A DNA stretch of 10,702 nt from JAUVKA01 sp964465145 (lineage in GTDB: Bacteria; Bacteroidota; Bacteroidia; Bacteroidales; UBA12481). The stretch is taken from NCBI GenBank assembly GCA_964465145.1, contig CAYXJR010000116.1, positions 1 to 10,702 of the forward strand, given 5' to 3'. The translations under genes and the position numbers were made by a program. Shown in pieces: positions 7,136 to 10,702 of the stretch (positions within the stretch are counted from its first letter, which is position 1; the number at the start of each line of letters is the position of its first letter). A model generated the notes under the pieces. That model was given only the letters and a program-made list of their open reading frames with translations, made no database searches and was not told where the DNA came from.

Positions 7136-7993
7136 CTAAACAATCATTTTTTCAATTGGAATCACAAGAATACCCTGGGCCCCAGCCGCCCTTAAGCGGT
7201 CGATAACCGACCAGAACGCTCTTTCATTCAGCACCGAATGCACAGAGCTCCATTCAGGATCGGCAAGTGGCATTATAGTCGGGCTTTTCATCCCTGGCAG
7301 AAGCTTGCAGATCTCCTCCAGCTTATCGTTGGGGGCATTCAGAAGAATATATTTATTGTCCCTCGCTGCTATAACTGATTGAAGACGAAAAATAAACTCA
7401 TTCAGGATCTGTTGCCTTTCGGCAGATAAATTGCTGTGGCTGATAACCACTGCCTCCGACTTCATTAGCCGTTCAACTTCCACAAGACCGTTGCTCACCA
7501 GTGTGCTGCCAGAACTCACAATATCACAGATCCCATCAGCCAGTCCGATGGCCGGTGCAATCTCAACTGAGCCGGATATCTCATGTATCTCAGCATCAAT
7601 ACCCTTATCTTTCAAAAATCCTCTCAGAAGATTGGGAAAGGAGGTGGCGATCTTTTTTCCATTAAACCACTCTAATCCAGTATATTCAAAACGCCTTGGT
7701 AAAGCCAATGAAAGGCGGCAACGGCTGAAGCCTAAACGAAGAATCAGATCCAGAGGTTTTCCAGATTCCTTGAATACATCCTCACCAACAATTCCAATAT
7801 CAGCCACTTCGTCTTCCACATATTGAGGAATATCATCATCCCTAAGGTACAATACCTCAACGGGAAATGAATTGGATTGAGCAACAAGGTTCCTTTTCCC
7901 ATTAGTTAATGAGATCCCTGCCTCCTGGATCATGGCTTGTGACTTTTCACTAAGGCGCCCGGATTTCTGTAATGCAATCTTTAGTTTTTCCAT
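7136..7993 (-). CDS. hisG: HisG: ATP phosphoribosyltransferase, long form
   Basis: First committed step: ATP plus PRPP to PR-ATP. 285 residues identify the long form, which has its own C-terminal regulatory domain and needs no HisZ. The catalytic part has IALQKSGRL (6-14), ADIGIVGEDV (64-73) and the PRPP-binding loop DGICDIVSSGSTL (153-165). Residues ~212-285 form the ACT-like domain that binds histidine for feedback inhibition in this family. It is the first structural gene of the operon. Its ATG lies 9 nt past the T-run of the attenuator terminator, with no Shine-Dalgarno sequence (upstream GTCGCAAAAAA), as is common in Bacteroidota. The operon is thus probably controlled twice: by attenuation and by feedback. 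Confidence 0.98.
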   Translation of the reverse strand: MEKLKIALQKSGRLSEKSQAMIQEAGISLTNGKRNLVAQSNSFPVEVLYLRDDDIPQYVEDEVADIGIVGEDVFKESGKPLDLILRLGFSRCRLSLALPRRFEYTGLEWFNGKKIATSFPNLLRGFLKDKGIDAEIHEISGSVEIAPAIGLADGICDIVSSGSTLVSNGLVEVERLMKSEAVVISHSNLSAERQQILNEFIFRLQSVIAARDNKYILLNAPNDKLEEICKLLPGMKSPTIMPLADPEWSSVHSVLNERAFWSVIDRLRAAGAQGILVIPIEKMIV

Positions 7994-8002
7994 TTTTTTG
8001 CG

Positions 8003-8036
8003 ACAAAAAAAAGGCCTGCAGTATTTGCAAGCCTTT
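8003..8036 (-). terminator. Attenuator terminator in the his leader
   Basis: On the minus strand, AAAGGCTTGCA (8036-8026), loop AATAC, then TGCAGGCCTTT (8020-8010): an 11-bp stem with one internal mismatch, followed by eight more T before GTCGC. This is a textbook intrinsic terminator oriented with the his operon, placed before hisG instead of after it. Reading plus-strand the hairpin has no T-run, so it does not serve the divergent gene. Terminator and leader peptide together indicate attenuation. Confidence 0.9.
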
Positions 8037-8114
8037 ATAGATAAATATCTAAGTTTCTTACTTTACTGCAAGGGAGTTTGTCATCAGATGATGATGATTG
8101 TTATGATGCCCCTG
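8015..8114 (-). promoter_or_regulatory. Histidine attenuator: competing RNA segments 1-4
   Basis: Four segments can be traced on the minus strand. Segment 1 is CAGGGG (8114-8109), just before the His codons. Segment 2 is CCCTTGCAGTA (8074-8064), the last codons of the leader peptide. Segment 3 is TACTGCAGG (8023-8015), in the terminator. Segment 4 is the other terminator arm (8036-8026), which here lies upstream of segment 3. CAGGGG can pair with CCCTTG (6 bp, one G-U). CTTGCAGTA can pair with TACTGCAGG (9 bp, one G-U), which would break the terminator. A ribosome stalled at the His codons covers segment 1 and leaves segment 2 free to form the antiterminator. A ribosome reaching the stop codon covers segment 2, so the terminator forms. 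Pairings are read by eye; energies were not computed. Confidence 0.7.
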
Positions 8115-8132
8115 TGCAATAAATTGATTCAT
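8058..8132 (-). CDS. hisL: His operon leader peptide (24 aa, His-rich)
   Basis: ATG at 8132-8130, TAA at 8060-8058. The peptide begins MNQFIAQGHHNNHHHLM: five His codons, all CAT, within seven codons (9-15), the middle two being Asn. It ends 64 nt upstream of hisG, and the attenuator terminator lies between. It is not expected to act as a protein; its translation would sense charged tRNA-His. His-codon density, position, orientation and the downstream terminator all fit classical histidine operon leaders. The weak point is the lack of a Shine-Dalgarno sequence (upstream TTTAGAGCAA), which is normal in this phylum. The name follows the role; no sequence homology to enterobacterial HisL is claimed. 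Confidence 0.85.
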   Translation of the reverse strand: MNQFIAQGHHNNHHHLMTNSLAVK

Positions 8133-8150
8133 TTGCTCTAAATTTCTCTG

Positions 8151-8181
8151 CAATGTTATGGATTTATTTCCAACTAAAAAA
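8151..8181 (-). promoter_or_regulatory. Candidate his operon promoter (Bacteroidota type)
   Basis: TAACATTG (8158-8151, minus strand) matches the Bacteroidota -7 consensus TAnnTTTG with one mismatch. A T-rich stretch about 19 bp upstream (around 8181-8178) could stand in for the -33 TTTG but lacks the G. Transcription would start about a dozen bases before the leader peptide ATG, a suitable position. The match is weak and is supported mostly by location. Confidence 0.3.
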
Positions 8182-8228
8182 AATATAAACTACTTTTATA
8201 ACGCCCCCCTAAACCGAATCCTCCAGTT

Positions 8229-9212
8229 ATGAGGCATTTCATATTTGTTTTTATTCTTTTTTCCATTGTCGGATTTTGGGCCTGTGAGAGACCTGACAGA
8301 GAAGGTCCGGTAGTAGATTTTGATATCCAGCCAAGGTTTGGGGACTCTCTTACTGTCTTTCATTTTGATGCCTCTCTTTCAACAGATAACCGAACAGATC
8401 ATTTTAGGCTTAAAACCAGATGGGATATCAACGATGATGCGATTTGGGAATCTGATTTCAGTATAAAGAAAGATTTTGCATTTAGATTTCCGCATAATGG
8501 CACCTATGTGGTAAAATGCGAAGTATCAGACGGAGAGGGCAATAGATCATACCAAGCGAAACTGGTTCAGGTTCAGCCGGTTCCTCGAGATTCAACCTTT
8601 ACTGATAGCAGGGATGGCAGATTGTATAAGGCAGTGTTCCTGTTCGACAGGTGGTGGATGAGAGAAAATCTGAATTACGGAAAATCGCTTGTAAACGGGG
8701 AATCGCCCTCAGATAATTCTATTCCTGAAAAATATCTTTATCCTGAGCCTGATCTTGAGAACCTGTATGGAGGATATTATACATGGAACGAAACCACAGA
8801 TTATGGAAGAGATCTTGTAAATGGGATTTGTCCGGAAGGATGGCGATTGCCTGTTCAGGATGATATTAATCGAATACATGGAATACTTTGGTTCACTGAC
8901 AATTACTCCGACTACATATCTATTGGAGGATCATTTGGATTAGATTTGCCCCTTTCAGGTAAATACATTACAACTGCCAAAACCTGGGACTCCCAAGGCA
9001 GGACTGGAAATTTCTGGATGAATCACCAGCAAGCGTTTCCTAAATTTGTAACCTGGGCCAGTTATAATCCCTACTCATTCAAACCTCAAATACTAACCGA
9101 TTATAATCCACTGGTTGCCGAGGCCGTTTTATGGAATAACCTTTGGGGCCCCTTCACCTACCATAAAGTTGCACTACCTCTTAGATGTTTGAAAGATCAT
9201 GAGATTAAATAA
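8229..9212 (+). CDS. FISUMP-domain lipoprotein with PKD-like N-terminal region
   Basis: Predicted envelope lipoprotein of unknown function, 327 residues. Residues 1-18 form a hydrophobic signal peptide ending GFWA before Cys19, a somewhat atypical lipobox (Phe and Trp at -3/-2). Residues ~27-116 look like a PKD/Ig-like beta domain: FDASLSTDN (46-54) and GTYVVKCEVSDGEGN (91-105). Residues ~124-323 match the FISUMP paralogous domain (TIGR02145): FTDSRDGRLYKAV, WWMRENLNYG, YGGYYTWNE (180-188), CPEGWRLP (201-208) and the closing LPLRCLKD. FISUMP proteins are frequent in Bacteroidota and Fibrobacteres and are thought to be surface or secreted; their function is unknown. It is divergent from the his operon; TACTTTTA at 8191-8198 could be a weak -7 element. 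No link to histidine synthesis is implied. Confidence 0.9.
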   Translation: MRHFIFVFILFSIVGFWACERPDREGPVVDFDIQPRFGDSLTVFHFDASLSTDNRTDHFRLKTRWDINDDAIWESDFSIKKDFAFRFPHNGTYVVKCEVSDGEGNRSYQAKLVQVQPVPRDSTFTDSRDGRLYKAVFLFDRWWMRENLNYGKSLVNGESPSDNSIPEKYLYPEPDLENLYGGYYTWNETTDYGRDLVNGICPEGWRLPVQDDINRIHGILWFTDNYSDYISIGGSFGLDLPLSGKYITTAKTWDSQGRTGNFWMNHQQAFPKFVTWASYNPYSFKPQILTDYNPLVAEAVLWNNLWGPFTYHKVALPLRCLKDHEIK

Positions 9213-9299
9213 GCTCATAAGTCTATTTCTCTACACCTTTATAGACAATATGACCCTCTGAAATTCACATTGAAAAGGAGTCTCGATTTCTATATACAG

Positions 9300-9896
9300 A
9301 TGGAAACTAAAGTCAACTTTCTTGAACAGCGGAATAACGAATGGTTCTTTTCTATGATGGGTGGCAGTGATAAAAAATTGAATCCCATGGGAAATATCCA
9401 ATTAGATCATAATCAGCATACTACCAATAACATAAAGTACCCGCTTAGTATTTTGGCCCATGATATTGCCAAACCCTGGAACGTTGGGAGTATATTCAGG
9501 ATTGCCGATGCTTTTGGTATAGAGAAAATCTATTTATCCGGCTCTTCCCCGGTGCCACCGAATGATAAGATAAGGAAAACCTCAAGGGCTACCGACACAA
9601 AGGTTCCATACAACTATGAAGATAATCCTATCGATCTGGTTGTGAGGCTAAAGTCTGAAGGATACACGATACTTAGTCTGGAAATAACATCTTCGAGTAT
9701 AGACATAGGGAAATTATCAATCTCCAAAAACGAAAAAATTCTTCTGATTTTAGGTTCAGAAAAATCCGGTGGATCGCAGGATTTGCTAAACATATCCGAC
9801 AAAACCGTTCATATCCCCATGGCAGGAATAAACTCCTCCATGAACGTTGCCGTGGCATGTGGCATAGCGTGCTGGGAAATAATCCGCGAAAAATAA
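9300..9896 (+). CDS. SpoU/TrmH-family RNA 2'-O-methyltransferase
   Basis: SPOUT-fold, SAM-dependent enzyme that methylates a ribose 2'-OH in tRNA or rRNA; the target cannot be told from sequence. With the start used here it has 198 residues. Motif 1 is NVGSIFRIADAFG (61-73) with the conserved Asn and catalytic Arg67. Motif 2 is LILGSEKSGGSQDLL (149-163). Motif 3 is HIPMAGINSSMNVAVACGIA (171-190), forming the knotted SAM site. An N-terminal segment of ~45 residues (NNEWFFSMMGGSDKKLNP) precedes the catalytic domain. The frame opens with a TTG at 9270, but I chose ATG 9300, which needs no rare start; later ATGs (9354, 9387) would remove conserved-looking sequence. The 57 bases after the lipoprotein stop up to the TTG contain only a 6-bp inverted repeat (GTCTAT 9221 / ATAGAC 9241). 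Confidence 0.9.
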   Translation: METKVNFLEQRNNEWFFSMMGGSDKKLNPMGNIQLDHNQHTTNNIKYPLSILAHDIAKPWNVGSIFRIADAFGIEKIYLSGSSPVPPNDKIRKTSRATDTKVPYNYEDNPIDLVVRLKSEGYTILSLEITSSSIDIGKLSISKNEKILLILGSEKSGGSQDLLNISDKTVHIPMAGINSSMNVAVACGIACWEIIREK

Positions 9897-9944
9897 TCGC
9901 CCCTCCTTTTTCCATAATCCCATCAAATTCGCATATATATAAAT

Positions 9945-10001
9945 GGACGGGCACAAGGCCCCGTCCGTACGGACGCGCCCCTTGTGGGCGTCCCATATTG
10001 G
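9945..10001. repeat. REP-like palindromic unit upstream of the transposase
   Basis: Two hairpins share a central palindrome. Hairpin A is GGACGGG (9945-9951) with CCCGTCC (9960-9966), loop 8. The palindrome CGTCCGTACGGACG is 9962-9975. Hairpin B is GGACG-(CG)-CCC with GGG-CGTCC (9971-9991), loop CTTGT. The unit ends CCCATATTGG. The stretch 9961-10001 recurs downstream of the transposase (10586-10624) as a direct repeat with one substitution and a 2-bp difference. Such flanking hairpin repeats are characteristic substrates of REP-associated transposases. Confidence 0.8.
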
Positions 10002-10050
10002 CAATCCGATAAATTTTGTGGGCATCCAATTATTTGAATCCAAAATTATT

Positions 10051-10563
10051 ATGAAAAATAATCCATCCTCCCATCGGCGCCAATTTTATCGCAAACCTGG
10101 CCAGGATTATTCCCTTCCGGGATATTATTTCATTACGATGAACACTCAAAATTGGAGAAGGCTGTTTGGCCAAAAATCTGGCAACACAATTGTTTTAAAC
10201 GATATAGGAAACATGATTAAAAGTGTGTGGCTTAACATTCCAGAACGGTTTCCCAATGTAATCCTTGATGAATACATCATTATGCCTGACCATTTTCATG
10301 CAATCATTCAATTGAAAGAAATCAACAGTAATAAAGCATCAATTGATCCAAGAGATCGCAACTTAGCAAAAATCATAGGTGCCTTCAAATCAATTTCAAC
10401 CGTTAAATATATTCACGGGGTAAAGCAAAAAGGCTGGGCGCCATTTAATGATAAATTATGGCATTTTAGATTCTATGATAGAATAATAAATAATTCGAAA
10501 TCATTGGAATATACACGCAATTATATAATAGAAAATCCATCCAAATGGAATCCCAAAAATTGA
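10051..10563 (+). CDS. REP-associated tyrosine transposase (RAYT, Y1_Tnp family)
   Basis: Single-strand DNA nuclease of the HUH superfamily related to IS200/IS605 TnpA, 170 residues. The N-terminus has RRQFYRKPGQDYSLPGYYFIT, usual for Bacteroidota RAYTs. The metal-binding HUH motif is MPDHFHAIIQL (His81, His83). The C-terminal block LWHFRFYDRIINN...YTRNYIIENPSKW carries the candidate nucleophilic Tyr158 (Tyr142 is a less likely alternative). RAYTs differ from mobile IS200 elements in being single-copy and in acting on REP hairpins; the flanking repeats here support that class. The frame is open upstream to 9943, but that part would translate the REP hairpins, so ATG 10051 is preferred. No truncation is seen; it is probably intact. 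Confidence 0.9.
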   Translation: MKNNPSSHRRQFYRKPGQDYSLPGYYFITMNTQNWRRLFGQKSGNTIVLNDIGNMIKSVWLNIPERFPNVILDEYIIMPDHFHAIIQLKEINSNKASIDPRDRNLAKIIGAFKSISTVKYIHGVKQKGWAPFNDKLWHFRFYDRIINNSKSLEYTRNYIIENPSKWNPKN

Positions 10564-10585
10564 ATCCCCAATATTCCATCGAATC

Positions 10586-10624
10586 CCGTCCGTACGGACG
10601 CCCCTTGTTGGCGTCCCATATTGG
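10586..10624. repeat. REP-like palindromic unit downstream of the transposase
   Basis: It reads CCGTCCGTACGGACG followed by CCCCTTGTTGGCGTCC and CATATTGG. Hairpin B here has the perfect 7-bp stem GGACGCC/GGCGTCC with loop CCTTGTT. It is a direct repeat of 9961-10001, differing by absence of a CG dinucleotide and a G-to-T change. The left arm of hairpin A is absent here, so this copy holds one and a half of the structures seen upstream. The remaining bases to the window end show nothing recognisable beyond a faint CATCCAA-TAT similarity to sequence after the upstream copy. Confidence 0.8.
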
Positions 10625-10702
10625 TGTAATGAAATACAACATCCAACTATATAGGGTTTGCTGTTAAAGACAATTCAACAAACTAATAATTTATCATTCA
10701 CC

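Noticed and set aside
8229..9212. A link between the FISUMP lipoprotein and histidine metabolism
   Set aside because: It is divergently transcribed and has its own upstream space. Nothing in its domains suggests a metabolic role, so adjacency alone is not evidence.
9221..9246. GTCTAT/ATAGAC inverted repeat between the lipoprotein and methyltransferase genes as a terminator
   Set aside because: Only 6 bp of AT-rich stem, a 14-base loop and no T-run.
9943..10050. N-terminal extension of the transposase to 9943
   Set aside because: The added residues would be encoded by the REP hairpins themselves, and the family begins close to MKNNPSSHRR, so ATG 10051 is the better start.

Overview
This window looks chromosomal and comes from a member of the Bacteroidota, probably the order Bacteroidales or a close relative. 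The lineage call rests on four things: the fused HisB and HisIE enzymes, a FISUMP-type surface lipoprotein, near-absence of Shine-Dalgarno sequences, and an acyl-CoA synthetase remnant that resembles Bacteroidota sequences from memory. No database search was possible.

Bases 1-930 hold decayed or repetitive DNA. A G-rich tandem repeat (68-140) lies beside a collapsed long-chain acyl-CoA synthetase pseudogene (141-546, minus strand) that keeps only its N- and C-terminal ends, joined out of frame. Next comes a gene-free stretch containing a 152-bp segment bounded by inverted repeats (698-849), which could be a small non-autonomous element. A hairpin with a T-run (899-930) separates this from the next block.

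Bases 929-8160 are a complete histidine biosynthesis operon on the minus strand, transcribed right to left as hisG-hisD-hisC-hisB-hisH-hisA-hisF-hisIE. These eight genes cover all ten steps from PRPP and ATP to histidine. Gene junctions are very tight (8-nt overlap hisD/hisC, TAATG hisB/hisH, ATGA hisH/hisA, TAAGATG hisA/hisF). HisG is the long form with a C-terminal regulatory domain. Ahead of hisG is an apparent transcription attenuator: an unannotated 24-codon leader peptide with five His codons in a seven-codon stretch (8058-8132), an intrinsic terminator directly before hisG (8003-8036), and competing pairings that fit the classical three-state model. This is the main finding of the window.

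Bases 8229-10702 are on the plus strand: a FISUMP lipoprotein with a PKD-like N-terminal part, a SpoU/TrmH-family RNA 2'-O-methyltransferase, and a REP-associated tyrosine transposase (RAYT) flanked on both sides by the palindromic REP-like repeats it probably acts on. The last ~75 bases hold nothing I can recognise.
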